A DNA stretch of 64,000 bases from Methylotenera sp. RIFCSPLOWO2_02_FULL_45_14 (GCA_001803395.1 MHBU01000022.1:1-64000), one strand, 5' to 3'. Positions 1 through 11,363 are shown, counted from the stretch's first letter. The notes: generated by a model from the letters alone, not told the origin. A program made the numbers and translations.

Positions 1-1
1 T

Positions 2-868
2 GGATTTGAACAACAGTGCATTCAAGTCCCTATTTCAAGATTACATTTTTCTAAAAAATTAGCGCCGACAATCAAGAGAAGTGTAAAGTATCAGCAAATA
101 AAATTATCGATCAAGGCCATTGGTTTAGTTGAGCCTCTCGTGGTGATTCCGCATCCTGAGCACAAAAATGATTTCTTAGTCCTTGATGGACACCTCCGAA
201 CAGAAGCACTTATTGAATTAAATGCGGAATATGCACTGTGTTTGATTTCTACTGATGATGAAGGGTTCACTTATAACAAAAATGTGAATCGGTTATCTGT
301 AGTTCAAGAGCATAGGATGATTGTGCGAGCTCATGAAAATGGTGTTGCGGCAGAAACTTTAGGTGCAGCATTGGGCGTTTCGGCGGACTCAATCCGCCAG
401 CGATTTAGGCTACTCGATGGAATTTGTAATGAGGCGATTAATTTACTAGCGGACAAGCCAATGCCACGAGGCGTATTTCCAGTCTTAAAAGGAATGAAAG
501 CATTCCGTCAGATTGATGTAGCCAACATAATGATTAATTTAAACAATTATTCATTGAAGTTTGCGAAGGCTATGCTGCATGCAACGCCTTCAGACCAGAT
601 TATTGAGAGCAAGAAAGTAAAGGTAGCAAACGGGAGTATGCTAGAGAGCTTGCAGAGACTTGAAAGAGAGCTGGCTCTTGTGCAGGCCGATACAAAGTTG
701 CTTGAGGAAAGCTATGGTCCTGCCAACCTTCAATTGACGATCATTAAAACGCATATTAGTAGCATTCTCGACAATGCTCGTGTCGTAAAATGGCTACTAA
801 AATCAAATCCTGAATATCTTGAGCAGTTGCAACTGATTGCAGAGTTAAAGCATGTTTCTGCAGTATAA
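2..868 (+). CDS. Plasmid-partition RepB/ParB-like protein, 5' truncated by window edge
   Basis: The ORF 140-868 frame stays open to the left edge (reads GFEQQCIQVPISRLHFSKKLAPTIKRSVKYQQIKLSIKAIGLVEPLVVIPHPE...). ParB-like pattern 'IKAIGLVEPLVVIP...FLVLDGHLRTEAL' and an HTH-like 'AAETLGAALGVSADSIRQRFRLL'. Confidence 0.7.
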   Translation, partial: GFEQQCIQVPISRLHFSKKLAPTIKRSVKYQQIKLSIKAIGLVEPLVVIPHPEHKNDFLVLDGHLRTEALIELNAEYALCLISTDDEGFTYNKNVNRLSVVQEHRMIVRAHENGVAAETLGAALGVSADSIRQRFRLLDGICNEAINLLADKPMPRGVFPVLKGMKAFRQIDVANIMINLNNYSLKFAKAMLHATPSDQIIESKKVKVANGSMLESLQRLERELALVQADTKLLEESYGPANLQLTIIKTHISSILDNARVVKWLLKSNPEYLEQLQLIAELKHVSAV

Positions 869-1313
869 CCTTGCAAGCAGGTGTTTCCGTTTGGGCAATG
901 GAAAATGGGATAGGCATCGCCACGAACCCGCTTAGTGCGATGAATTATGATCAGCATATTTATATATGCTGATTCTAAAACGGCTATCTATGCTGCGTTA
1001 TACCTTCCAATTTCTAAAAAACACGATTGGACGATATTGTTTACTACACGGATTAAAGTTGGGGAAGTATAAGAATACGCAAAGATATGCCTTTTTCAAG
1101 GAAGCTAGTTGTTCTGCATTTGTCAAAAGATCGTTGTTCATAAGCAATTTTTAATGAGTTAGTGACTAAATCTCATCAATTGAAGCTGATGTAAGCACCT
1201 TTTGCTCAAGGCTTAATTCAACTTTAATAAGGATGAACTCTTAGTGCCAAGAATGGCACTTCATATCATCTTTTGGTATAAATTTATCATTTATTACAAT
1301 AATTTATCATTAA

Positions 1314-2330
1314 TTAGCGTATGTTAACATACTCTATCATTTGTTGTGCTTGTGCGTCAGCGTGATAACTACTTCTTACCATGGGGCCACTGGCGGTATT
1401 ATTAAAGCCCATGGCATCGGCTTTTTGTTTTAACGTTTCAAAAATTTGAGGTTCAACGTAACGCATCACAGGGTGATGATGAATACTTGGCTGTAAATAT
1501 TGCCCTAATGTGAGCATGCTTACGTTGTGTGCGCGTAAATCTTGCATTACGGCTAAAATTTCGTCATCTGTTTCACCAAGCCCCAGCATTAAGCCTGATT
1601 TTGTGGGGATATGCGGATAAATCTCGTTAAATGCCTTGAGTAAATTGAGCGAATTTTGATAATCCGAGCCTGGTCTTGCTTGTTTATAAAGCCGTGGAAT
1701 AGTCTCAAGATTATGATTCATGACATCGGGCGGTGCCTTAGTTAAAATCTGCATCGCAATATCCAGGCGACCACGAAAATCAGGGACTAGAATTTCTATT
1801 TTGATATTGGGAGACTGCGCACGCACGGCAGCGATGCAATCCACAAAGTGTTGTGCGCCACCGTCCTGTAAATCATCACGATCTACACTGGTAATAACCA
1901 CGTATTTGAGTTGCATTTGTGCAATGGTGCGTGCAAGGTTCTCTGGCTCATTGACATCAGGTGGTAGCGGCTTGCCATGGGCTACATCGCAGAATGGGCA
2001 GCGCCGCGTACAAATGTCCCCTAGAATCATAAACGTGGCGGTGCCGCTGCTAAAGCATTCGCCAATGTTGGGGCAGCTGGCTTCTTCACACACGGTATGC
2101 AGATTATTTTCACGCAGCACACGTTTTATTTCTTGATAACGCGCGCCATCGGGCGCTTTCATGCGGATCCATTCAGGTTTGCGTTGAATCGGTTGTGGAA
2201 TGATTTTGATTGGAATACGCGAAGTTTTTGCCGCGTCAATTTCTTTTACTCCGGCGATTTTGGGGCTGGCAACTTTATTGGGTGTAGCGTTAGTCATGCT
2301 TATTTCCGTATCACGAGTCAAGTGACTCAT
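1314..2330 (-). CDS. lipA: Lipoyl synthase (radical SAM)
   Basis: [13 protein letters not shown] and [13 protein letters not shown] cysteine motifs. Start may be the internal Met at 2297. Confidence 0.97.
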   Translation of the reverse strand: MSHLTRDTEISMTNATPNKVASPKIAGVKEIDAAKTSRIPIKIIPQPIQRKPEWIRMKAPDGARYQEIKRVLRENNLHTVCEEASCPNIGECFSSGTATFMILGDICTRRCPFCDVAHGKPLPPDVNEPENLARTIAQMQLKYVVITSVDRDDLQDGGAQHFVDCIAAVRAQSPNIKIEILVPDFRGRLDIAMQILTKAPPDVMNHNLETIPRLYKQARPGSDYQNSLNLLKAFNEIYPHIPTKSGLMLGLGETDDEILAVMQDLRAHNVSMLTLGQYLQPSIHHHPVMRYVEPQIFETLKQKADAMGFNNTASGPMVRSSYHADAQAQQMIEYVNIR

Positions 2331-2961
2331 GCAATTGTTCTAATTTAGCGGTGAGTTTTTGTACTAACAATTCACCTAATGTTTGTGTATTTGCCGTAAT
2401 GCCTAAATCTTTAGTTTGTGTGACTTTTAAACCCGCGTAGCCGCATGGGTCTATTGCCTCAAATGGGGTCAAATCCATCTCAACATTGAGACTTAATCCA
2501 TGATAACAGCAATTATTTTTGATGCGTAAGCCAAGTGATGCGATTTTGGCAATTTGAGTGCCTTTAAGTTGCACATAAACGCCAGGTGCATCTTTTTGTG
2601 ACGTTGCGCTAACGTCGTAGCCTGCCAGTAATTCTATCACCGTATTTTCGAGGAGGCTGACTAGGCTACGGATATTGAGCTTGCGACGCGTTAAATCCAG
2701 CAATACATAAATGATAATTTGTCCCGGACCGTGATAAGTGATTTTTCCACCACGGTCAGCGTTGATGACGGGAATGTCATCGCGCAAAGGCAAGCGCACC
2801 TGTTTGCGATTAAGTCCTAGTGTATAAACGGACGGATGCTCAGTAAGCCATAGTTCATCAGGGGTGTCGCCTGTGCGCTCGGTAGTAAAGTGCTGCATGG
2901 CAAGGCTGGTGGTTTCAAATTCTGTAACACCTAAACGCCGTATTGTTAAAGGCTGTTGCAT
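2311..2961 (-). CDS. lipB: Octanoyltransferase
   Basis: [12 protein letters not shown] motif; adjacent to lipA. Confidence 0.96.
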   Translation of the reverse strand: MQQPLTIRRLGVTEFETTSLAMQHFTTERTGDTPDELWLTEHPSVYTLGLNRKQVRLPLRDDIPVINADRGGKITYHGPGQIIIYVLLDLTRRKLNIRSLVSLLENTVIELLAGYDVSATSQKDAPGVYVQLKGTQIAKIASLGLRIKNNCCYHGLSLNVEMDLTPFEAIDPCGYAGLKVTQTKDLGITANTQTLGELLVQKLTAKLEQLHESLDS

Positions 2962-2977
2962 GACGAGCTAATTGTAG

Positions 2978-3259
2978 TTAAAGCGCAAATTTCACTAGGG
3001 GGTGTGCGCTCAACAGGCGGTAGATATCATCTAATTGTGCTTGTGAGACTACATGCACGGTGCAAGTGAGGCTGATATATTTACCCGCAGAACTCGCACG
3101 CATTTCTACCTGTTCTGCACTAAATGTTGGGGCTATGGTTTGAATGGCAGCAATAATCGAAGCAGAAAACGCTTCTTGCGTTTCCCCCATGACTTTGATG
3201 GCAAAGTCACAAGGAAAATCGATTAACGGAGGTGCGGTGTGTGGCTCAATGTAGGTCAT
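2978..3259 (-). CDS. DUF493 (YbeD-like) family protein
   Basis: 93 aa, 'LIDFPCDFAIKVMGE' start; position between dacA and lipB. Confidence 0.85.
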   Translation of the reverse strand: MTYIEPHTAPPLIDFPCDFAIKVMGETQEAFSASIIAAIQTIAPTFSAEQVEMRASSAGKYISLTCTVHVVSQAQLDDIYRLLSAHPLVKFAL

Positions 3260-3275
3260 GAACGTTGTAAATCAC

Positions 3276-4454
3276 TTATTGTATTAGCAATTTAATTGAG
3301 TCCCACGCACGGCCTAAAATACCTGCGGCGTCAATTGATTTTGCTGCAACCAAAGCGCGCTCATCTATGATTTTGCCATTGAGTGTGAATTTTACTTTGC
3401 CTATCACTTGCCCTTTTTTTATCGGTGCAATTAATGGTTGCGTGCTTGAGACTAGGGCTTTGACGTTGGCATATTCACCTTTGGGTAGCGTGAGATATAA
3501 ATCGTTGGCGACCGTAGAAGCTAATTGATTTTCGCTACCTTTCCATATTTTAAGCTGGCTGATAGTCTGCCCTTGTTTGTAAACTAGCGTGGAATCAAAA
3601 AATTGGAATCCATAGTTGAGCAATTTTTGGCTTTCTGTTGCACGGGCAGCATCGGTCGGTGCTCCCAACACTACTGAAATGCGGCGTGTAGTATCGCGTT
3701 TTGCAGAAGAAATTAAACAATAACCGGCTGACTCTGTATGCCCTGTTTTCATGCCATCAACAAAAGGGTCTAACCATAACAAGCGGTTACGATTGGGTTG
3801 TTTAATGTTGTTGTAAGTGTATTCTTTAACAGAATATAAGCGCTTATATTCTGCTGGAAAGTCACGTATTAAGGCAGTGGCTAAGGTGGATAAATCTTCA
3901 GCAGTAGTGTAATGCTGTGCGTCCGGTAGACCGGTGGCATTCATATAATGCGTGTTTTTCATACCTAGGCGTTGTGCCTCTTTGTTCATCATGCCAGAAA
4001 ATTGCTCTTCCGTGCTAGCAATGCCCTCTGCCAAAGCAATAGAAGCATCATTGCCAGATTGAATAATCATGCCATGTAAAAGCTCATCTACAGTAACCGG
4101 TTTATTTGGCTCGATAAACATTTTAGAGCCTTCAACTTTCCACGCAATTTCGCTGACAGGCAATGTTTGAGTGAGTTGTAGGTGTCCGTTTTTTAATGCT
4201 TTAAAGCTTAAATAAGCGGTCATTATTTTGGTTAATGAGGCTGGTTCAACACGCATATTGCCATTTTTGGTAGCAATAATATGACCACTGTTAAAGTCTT
4301 TGAGCAAGTAGGCATTAACTGCCAGGTCTGGTGGCGGCGCAATTTGTGCATTATTGGCATGTGCAAGCGGACTGAAAAATAAAGAAGCGGCTAATGTGCT
4401 TGCGCTAACACTGCTGATAATAGAAATTAGGAATGGATGTTTAATAATTTGCAT
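3276..4454 (-). CDS. dacA: D-alanyl-D-alanine carboxypeptidase (PBP5/6 family)
   Basis: SLTK, SGNDAS and KTGHTE motifs; signal peptide. Confidence 0.93.
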   Translation of the reverse strand: MQIIKHPFLISIISSVSASTLAASLFFSPLAHANNAQIAPPPDLAVNAYLLKDFNSGHIIATKNGNMRVEPASLTKIMTAYLSFKALKNGHLQLTQTLPVSEIAWKVEGSKMFIEPNKPVTVDELLHGMIIQSGNDASIALAEGIASTEEQFSGMMNKEAQRLGMKNTHYMNATGLPDAQHYTTAEDLSTLATALIRDFPAEYKRLYSVKEYTYNNIKQPNRNRLLWLDPFVDGMKTGHTESAGYCLISSAKRDTTRRISVVLGAPTDAARATESQKLLNYGFQFFDSTLVYKQGQTISQLKIWKGSENQLASTVANDLYLTLPKGEYANVKALVSSTQPLIAPIKKGQVIGKVKFTLNGKIIDERALVAAKSIDAAGILGRAWDSIKLLIQ

Positions 4455-4472
4455 GTGATTTTATGTGAGTAA

Positions 4473-5477
4473 TTACTGATTGGTAACGATTGCGGAAATG
4501 TTTAATTGTTGACGCACTTTACTGGCGGAAATATCGGCCTCTTTTTTGGTATCAAAAGGACCTATTTTGATGCGATACAAGCCGTTATTATACACGTTAG
4601 CAACGGCGGCATTGCCGCCAATGTCTAAGCCTAGAATTTTCTTTTGTAATAATTCACCATTATTTTCATTTTTGAATGCGCCAATTTGCACATAATAACT
4701 AGAGAGGTTTGTATCTAGATTGTTGTTAGCAACCACTTGGGCTGGGACAGTGTTATTGGTGGTAACAGGCGTTATTGTTGCGGTTTGTGCAGCTTGCAAA
4801 GGCCTAGGTGCGGCGGTGTTCATGGCTTCTGCGTTGCGGTTGTTGGCGATTTTTTGCATGGCTTCAGCACGGGTGTCAATAGCTTCCACTTCTACCAGGC
4901 CGCTACCTTGCGCAGTTAGGCGTAGTTTATAAGCGGCAGCATAAGATAAGTCTAATAGACGCTCGTGTTTAAAGGGACCGCGGTCGTTGATGCGCACCAC
5001 TACGGAACGGCCGTTTTCAGGATTGGTGACTTTGACGTAACTGGGGATGGGTAGGGTAGTGTGCGCGCCTGTCATGGCGTACATATCATAAATTTCACCA
5101 CTGGATGTTTTTTGACCGTGATAGCGTTTGCCATACCATGAAGCCATGCCTTGTTTAACGTAAGGGGCGTAGCTGGTCATGGGCGTGTATTTTTGACCTA
5201 AAGCAGAATACGGTCTATTGGCACGTGTGAACGGCTTTTCCGTTTTAAGTGCTGCATCAGGAATAAGATCAATGTCTGCAGGCGCATTATCCCCAGGCCC
5301 GTCATCTAAATAATAGCCGCCTTTTGTTGCGGAAGGCGACTTGGTTTCTGACGCTGATTTTGGAGCAGAGGCTTGCGTGTTTGGTGCGGGACTATTTTGT
5401 TTTTGTACAGATTTTCCACCACATGCTACCAAGAGCATAATGCATACGATGATAAGACCTTGTTGTAAGCGAATCAT
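4473..5477 (-). CDS. rlpA: Septal ring lytic transglycosylase RlpA (lipoprotein, SPOR domain)
   Basis: Lipobox VACG, 'GMASWYGKRYHGQKTSSGEIYDMYAMTGAH', C-terminal SPOR-like repeat. Confidence 0.93.
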   Translation of the reverse strand: MIRLQQGLIIVCIMLLVACGGKSVQKQNSPAPNTQASAPKSASETKSPSATKGGYYLDDGPGDNAPADIDLIPDAALKTEKPFTRANRPYSALGQKYTPMTSYAPYVKQGMASWYGKRYHGQKTSSGEIYDMYAMTGAHTTLPIPSYVKVTNPENGRSVVVRINDRGPFKHERLLDLSYAAAYKLRLTAQGSGLVEVEAIDTRAEAMQKIANNRNAEAMNTAAPRPLQAAQTATITPVTTNNTVPAQVVANNNLDTNLSSYYVQIGAFKNENNGELLQKKILGLDIGGNAAVANVYNNGLYRIKIGPFDTKKEADISASKVRQQLNISAIVTNQ

Positions 5478-5502
5478 TCAGTAACCTCCATTTAACTTAA
5501 GC

Positions 5503-6597
5503 TTAGGTTGCGACCAGTTTTTTATGGGTTTGTATGCTCATCAAAATGCCAAAACTTAAGCAGAGCATCACCATAGAAGTGCCCCCATAACTAATTAAAG
5601 GCAATGGTACGCCAACCACAGGCAAAATGCCGCTGACCATGCCCATGTTCACAAAAGCGTAGGTGAAAAAAGTGAGCGTAATGCTACCTGCCAATAATCT
5701 AGAAAATGTACTTTGCGCCTGCGAGGCAATCATGAGCCCGCGAATGATAATAAGGCTAAAAAGACTAAGTAACAACATATTACCTAAAAAGCCAAATTCT
5801 TCACTAAACACGGCAAAAATAAAGTCTGTTGTGCGTTCAGGTAAAAAATCAAGTTGTGTTTGGGTGCCATTTAACCAACCCTTACCTGCGGAGCCACCCG
5901 AGCCAATGGCGATAATCGCTTGTATGGTATGGTAGCCTGCACCAAGCGGATCTTGCGTTGGGTCAAATAAAATTTCTATGCGGCGGCGTTGATAATCATG
6001 CAGCATAGACCAAAAAACGGGTGTGAGGCCAGCGAGTAAAGTAATGCCCCCTAATAAAAATTTCCAATTTAAGCCCGCTAAAAAAAGAATAAAAAAACCA
6101 GAGGCTGTGATAAGTAATGAAGTGCCCAAATCAGGCTGTTTCATGATGAGTGCTACTGGTATGGCTAGCAGTAATCCACCAAATGCAAAATGGCTGGCTT
6201 TGGGCTTGCCTTCGCGTTTAGAAAAATACCAAGCGAGCATCATGGGTAGCGCAATGCGCATAATCTCTGAGGGCTGAATGTGGATAATGCCGACATTAAG
6301 CCAACGGCGCGCGCCGTGGCTAATGGTGCCAAACAGGGCAACGCCAATGAGTAATGCAACGCCCAACAAATAAAGCGGTAGCGCAAAGCGTTCTAGCTGG
6401 TTAGGTGGAATGTTTGCAACCACCCACAGCACGCTGAGCGCTACCGCAATGTTAATACCGTGCGCATATACACGTTCAAAACTTTGACCAGACGCACTGT
6501 ACAGCACGAACAAGCTCGCCAATAACGTAAACAACAAACAGGTCATTAAGAATGCGTCTATATGTTTAACGAGATGATGGAATAATCGACTAATCAT
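5503..6597 (-). CDS. rodA: Rod-shape determining protein RodA (SEDS glycosyltransferase)
   Basis: SEDS membrane protein; 'MISRLFHHLVKHIDAFLM' is a better start than the ORF-track start at 6780, which runs into mrdA. Confidence 0.93.
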   Translation of the reverse strand: MISRLFHHLVKHIDAFLMTCLLFTLLASLFVLYSASGQSFERVYAHGINIAVALSVLWVVANIPPNQLERFALPLYLLGVALLIGVALFGTISHGARRWLNVGIIHIQPSEIMRIALPMMLAWYFSKREGKPKASHFAFGGLLLAIPVALIMKQPDLGTSLLITASGFFILFLAGLNWKFLLGGITLLAGLTPVFWSMLHDYQRRRIEILFDPTQDPLGAGYHTIQAIIAIGSGGSAGKGWLNGTQTQLDFLPERTTDFIFAVFSEEFGFLGNMLLLSLFSLIIIRGLMIASQAQSTFSRLLAGSITLTFFTYAFVNMGMVSGILPVVGVPLPLISYGGTSMVMLCLSFGILMSIQTHKKLVAT

Positions 6598-8542
6598 GAA
6601 ATTCCTCTTCCGGTACGAGTGGCTGCGTTGTTGCGGGCGTGTTGCCAGTCGCGTTAGCCGGCTTTTTAACGTCTGTTTTTGCAGTTTCCACGTTTGGCAG
6701 TTTACCCAATAAATAATAGTCCATGACTTTTCTGGCAATGGGACCTGCCGCAGAACCGCCATGGCCACCATTTTCAACAATCACGGCCAAGGCAATTTGG
6801 GGGTCTTCAGCGGGTGCGAAAGCAATGAACAATGCATGATCGCGATGACGCTCATTGATGGTGTGTTCATTGTATTTTTCATTTTGCCTAATACCGATGA
6901 CTTGTGCGGTACCCGTTTTAGCCGCAATGTTATAGCCTGCATTGGCACCGATACTTGCCGCCGTGCCGCCAGGTAACGTCACATCAACCATGCCGCGCCT
7001 CACAATATCTATATTGCCAGGATTAAGCGTTATTTTATCTTGCACGACGGGTGGTGCAATGTGACGCTTACCTGTGAGTGAATTTTGAATTTGCGCGACT
7101 AAATGCGGCTTCATGGCAACCCCATCATTGGCCAAAATAGCGGTCGCTTGCGCAAGCTGCAATGGTGTTACCAGGGTGTAGCCTTGCCCAATCCCAACAA
7201 TTACGGTTTCACCTGGGTACCAAGGTTGCTTAAAGCGCCGCATTTTCCATTCAGGAGTAGGTAGCAGACCTTCAATTTCGCCCTTGATATCAAAGTCACT
7301 TCTTCTGCCAAAACCAAAGTGGCGTACAAATGAGGTCAGTTTTTCGATGCCGAGCTCCATGGCTAAACCATAGAAAAACGTATCGCAAGAAATGGTAATG
7401 GCGCGCTGCATGTCAACAATGCCATGCCCGCTTGGCTTCCAATCGCGGTAGCGATGGCTGCTATTGGGTAAAGTAAAGAAGCCGGCATCATGAATTGCAA
7501 AAGGCGGCGTGCGTTTGCCGGCTTCTAGCCCTGCAAGCGCAACAAACGGCTTAAATGTAGAGCCTGGCGGGTAAATGCCACGTAATGGACGGTTGATTAA
7601 AGGTTTATCTAGTGAGTCATTGAGTAATTTCCAATTTTCAGTATCAATACCACCTACAAATAAGTTAGGGTCAAATGTTGGCTGGCTCACGTAACTTAAC
7701 ACTTCGCCAGTTTTAGGGTTAATGGCAACAAGCGCCCCGCGTCGATCACCAAATGCTGTTTCGGCAATTTCTTGTAGTTTGCTGTCTGCTGACAAAATGA
7801 GGTCGTCACCTGGTATCGGCGCGTTGCTTGATAACACGCGCACCGCATGGCCATCGGCATCGACTTCTACTTGTTGAGAGCCTGTGGTGCCATGTAATTG
7901 ACGTTCATAAAATTGCTCCAGTCCGCTTTTGCCAATGTGGTCAGAGCCTTTGTAGTTGGAAAGGTCACCAGACTTTTCAAGGTCGGCTAAATCTTTATCG
8001 TTAATGCGCCCAATATACCCCACCATGTGCGCGCCAAGCTTACCTAACGGATAGTGCCTAAACAGACGCGACTTGATTTCCACCCCGGGAAAACGGTAAT
8101 GATTCACTGCAAATTTAGCGGCTTCGACTTCATTGAGGTGTGTGCGAATCGGCACACTTTCGAAGTTGCGGCTTTCTTGTCTGAGCTTATTAAAGCGTTT
8201 GCGGTCGAGCGAGCTTATTTCAACAAATTGGCTAATTTCAGCAATGGTGGCTTCAAGGTCTTTAATTTTTGAAGGGGTAATCTCTAGCGTATAAACAAAA
8301 AAATTGTGGGCGAGCACTACACCATTTTTATCCAGAATTAAGCCCCGATTCGGTACGATAGGGATTAAAGAAATGCGATTGTTTTCAGCCAGCGTTTGGT
8401 AATGGTTATATTGTTTAACTTGCAGGTAATAAAATCGAGAGGTAAGTAGCGCGAATAGACTTAACACGACTAAGGCGGTAAATCCTAAGCGCAGCCTGAA
8501 ATAATACTGCTCGTGTAGGTAATTTCTAAGTTCTGCCCCCAT
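6590..8542 (-). CDS. mrdA: Penicillin-binding protein 2
   Basis: PGSTFKPFVALAGLEAG, SCDTFFY and AAKTGTAQ transpeptidase motifs. Confidence 0.95.
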   Translation of the reverse strand: MGAELRNYLHEQYYFRLRLGFTALVVLSLFALLTSRFYYLQVKQYNHYQTLAENNRISLIPIVPNRGLILDKNGVVLAHNFFVYTLEITPSKIKDLEATIAEISQFVEISSLDRKRFNKLRQESRNFESVPIRTHLNEVEAAKFAVNHYRFPGVEIKSRLFRHYPLGKLGAHMVGYIGRINDKDLADLEKSGDLSNYKGSDHIGKSGLEQFYERQLHGTTGSQQVEVDADGHAVRVLSSNAPIPGDDLILSADSKLQEIAETAFGDRRGALVAINPKTGEVLSYVSQPTFDPNLFVGGIDTENWKLLNDSLDKPLINRPLRGIYPPGSTFKPFVALAGLEAGKRTPPFAIHDAGFFTLPNSSHRYRDWKPSGHGIVDMQRAITISCDTFFYGLAMELGIEKLTSFVRHFGFGRRSDFDIKGEIEGLLPTPEWKMRRFKQPWYPGETVIVGIGQGYTLVTPLQLAQATAILANDGVAMKPHLVAQIQNSLTGKRHIAPPVVQDKITLNPGNIDIVRRGMVDVTLPGGTAASIGANAGYNIAAKTGTAQVIGIRQNEKYNEHTINERHRDHALFIAFAPAEDPQIALAVIVENGGHGGSAAGPIARKVMDYYLLGKLPNVETAKTDVKKPANATGNTPATTQPLVPEEEFHD

Positions 8543-8544
8543 GT

Positions 8545-9024
8545 TTAACTACCGCGAGAATGCCTGCCAGTGTTTAAACCTAGCGTGACCGCAAGTTGCC
8601 ATATTAAAACACCTGTGATGCTAGGTAAAAAATAAGCCCAACCCAGCCACTCTGTGCCAGCAAAGGTTTTGAGTATGAGTAAAACAATCTGCGAAAGAAT
8701 AAGTAATGAGAATACATAAACTAATTGCTGTGTGCTGTTAAACAACACTAAGCGGCGCTGATACACTACGGCCACAAAAGTAGTCACGGTGTATGCGAGT
8801 GCATATTGACCAAAGATGCCACCCGTTGCCAAGTCAACCAACAACCCTACAAACCATGCGGTACCTACGTTGCATTGGTTTGGTGCGCGTAGTAGCCAAT
8901 AGATAATGACCAGCAGCATAAAATCAGGGCGCAACCAGAGGGCAATGCCAGACCATGGAATAAGCAAGCAGATAAATGCCAATAGTAGCGAAAGGTATAT
9001 AAATTTGAGCTGGCTATTATGCAT
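8545..9024 (-). CDS. mreD: Rod shape-determining protein MreD
   Basis: 159-aa membrane protein between mreC and mrdA. Confidence 0.9.
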   Translation of the reverse strand: MHNSQLKFIYLSLLLAFICLLIPWSGIALWLRPDFMLLVIIYWLLRAPNQCNVGTAWFVGLLVDLATGGIFGQYALAYTVTTFVAVVYQRRLVLFNSTQQLVYVFSLLILSQIVLLILKTFAGTEWLGWAYFLPSITGVLIWQLAVTLGLNTGRHSRGS

Positions 9025-10048
9025 GCGGTTTGTTTGGGTTGTTAGGTTGAGGTTTGTTTGGGTTTTGTTCTTGCGTGGTCTCTTTTGGCTTTTGAGGCTG
9101 AGTTTTTTCTACATTATTTTTCGTATTGCTAGTCGGTGTCTTGCTGTTATTGGTGCTGTTTGGATTGTTATCGTGAGTTAGCACTTTAACTTGAGGCATA
9201 CTCACTAAAAGCACTTGCCTATGATTTTCTATGCCGCCAGTGGGTATGCAGACAATGCGCGCAAAAGGTGAGTCTGGCGTCACTTTTATTTCTGACACTG
9301 TGGCAACAGCAAGCCCTACTGGATAGACACCATCAATACCTGAAGTGACCAATTTATCACCACGCTGAATATCGACATTGGCGGGTAGGTATGGCAAATC
9401 CAGGGTGTTATCTCGACCATGACCAAAGGCAATCGCACGTAAGCCATTGCGCTCCACTTGAATTGGTATCGCGAGTGATTTATCGGTAATCAGTGTGACT
9501 TCGCTGCTTGATGGGTAGGTGCGTGTGACTTGACCAATCACGCCCGTCGCATCGACCACTGCTGTCCCCGCTAAAACTTTATGGTTTGTACCACGGTTGA
9601 CGATAATTTTTTTAGCAAAGGGGTCACGACCTACATGCATAATCTCTGCTAATGCGGTGCTTTCAACTAACGTTTTATTGGCCTGCAATAAATCACGTAG
9701 ATTAGCATTTTCAAGTGTGAGTATGTTGAGCCGCTGTAGCGCGACATTTTGTTTTAAGGCTTGTTTCTTTAATTGCGCATTTTCGTTTAATAAACGATGG
9801 TGGGTTGAGAAGTATTCATTAGTAAACTGATAAAGCTGAGAGGGTGCGTTAGCAACCACTTGCAAAGGGTGCAGTAACACCATTAAATTTTCACGAATGC
9901 TAGCGAGATATTGCAGTCGCGAGTCAGTGGCGATTAGCGCCAAAGACAAGGCGGCAAAAAAGACCAAGCGCGCAAAAGGGCTGGGCCCGCGCGCAAAAAA
10001 TGCCGGGGCTTGCTGATGCTCAAAATTTTGATGAAAGTCTTGTACCAT
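9017..10048 (-). CDS. mreC: Rod shape-determining protein MreC
   Basis: MreC-like beta domain ('GVIGQVTRTYPSSSEVTLITDKSLAIPIQVERNGLRAI'); Asn/Pro/Lys/Gln-rich C-terminus. Confidence 0.95.
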   Translation of the reverse strand: MVQDFHQNFEHQQAPAFFARGPSPFARLVFFAALSLALIATDSRLQYLASIRENLMVLLHPLQVVANAPSQLYQFTNEYFSTHHRLLNENAQLKKQALKQNVALQRLNILTLENANLRDLLQANKTLVESTALAEIMHVGRDPFAKKIIVNRGTNHKVLAGTAVVDATGVIGQVTRTYPSSSEVTLITDKSLAIPIQVERNGLRAIAFGHGRDNTLDLPYLPANVDIQRGDKLVTSGIDGVYPVGLAVATVSEIKVTPDSPFARIVCIPTGGIENHRQVLLVSMPQVKVLTHDNNPNSTNNSKTPTSNTKNNVEKTQPQKPKETTQEQNPNKPQPNNPNKPHA

Positions 10049-10114
10049 TGTTCGTTATATCGATCTTTAGTATGACGTAAATTTATAAAACATTAGGATT
10101 AGGGGGTAATATAT

Positions 10115-10145
10115 GCAATTAGGCCGTATCAAACGGCCTAATTGC
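10115..10145. other. 13-bp perfect inverted repeat (GCAATTAGGCCGT-ATCAA-ACGGCCTAATTGC) between mreB and mreC
   Basis: Read directly; no T-tract after it on the mreB (minus) strand. Confidence 0.85.
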
Positions 10146-10226
10146 TCAATACTATCCATTATTCAATGAGAGCCTCTAACAACCAGTTTTATAGAGGTTT
10201 CCCAATGTTAGTTCAAGTTTGCTGGT

Positions 10227-11363
<1,137 letters not shown>

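Noticed and set aside
1243-1260. AGTGCCA-AGAA-TGGCACT hairpin near lipA as terminator
   Set aside because: 7-bp stem but no adjacent T-tract in either direction; not called as a feature.
1720-2136. 138-aa plus-strand ORF opposite lipA
   Set aside because: Antisense shadow of a strongly conserved gene; composition typical of a spurious ORF. The same applies to most opposite-strand ORFs in the track (e.g. 10300-10653, 14290-14709, 41718-42221, 42811-43365, 62819-63505).
6598-6780. N-terminal extension of RodA in the ORF track
   Set aside because: Overlaps the mrdA 3' end out of frame; MISRLFHHL at 6597 fits the family start.
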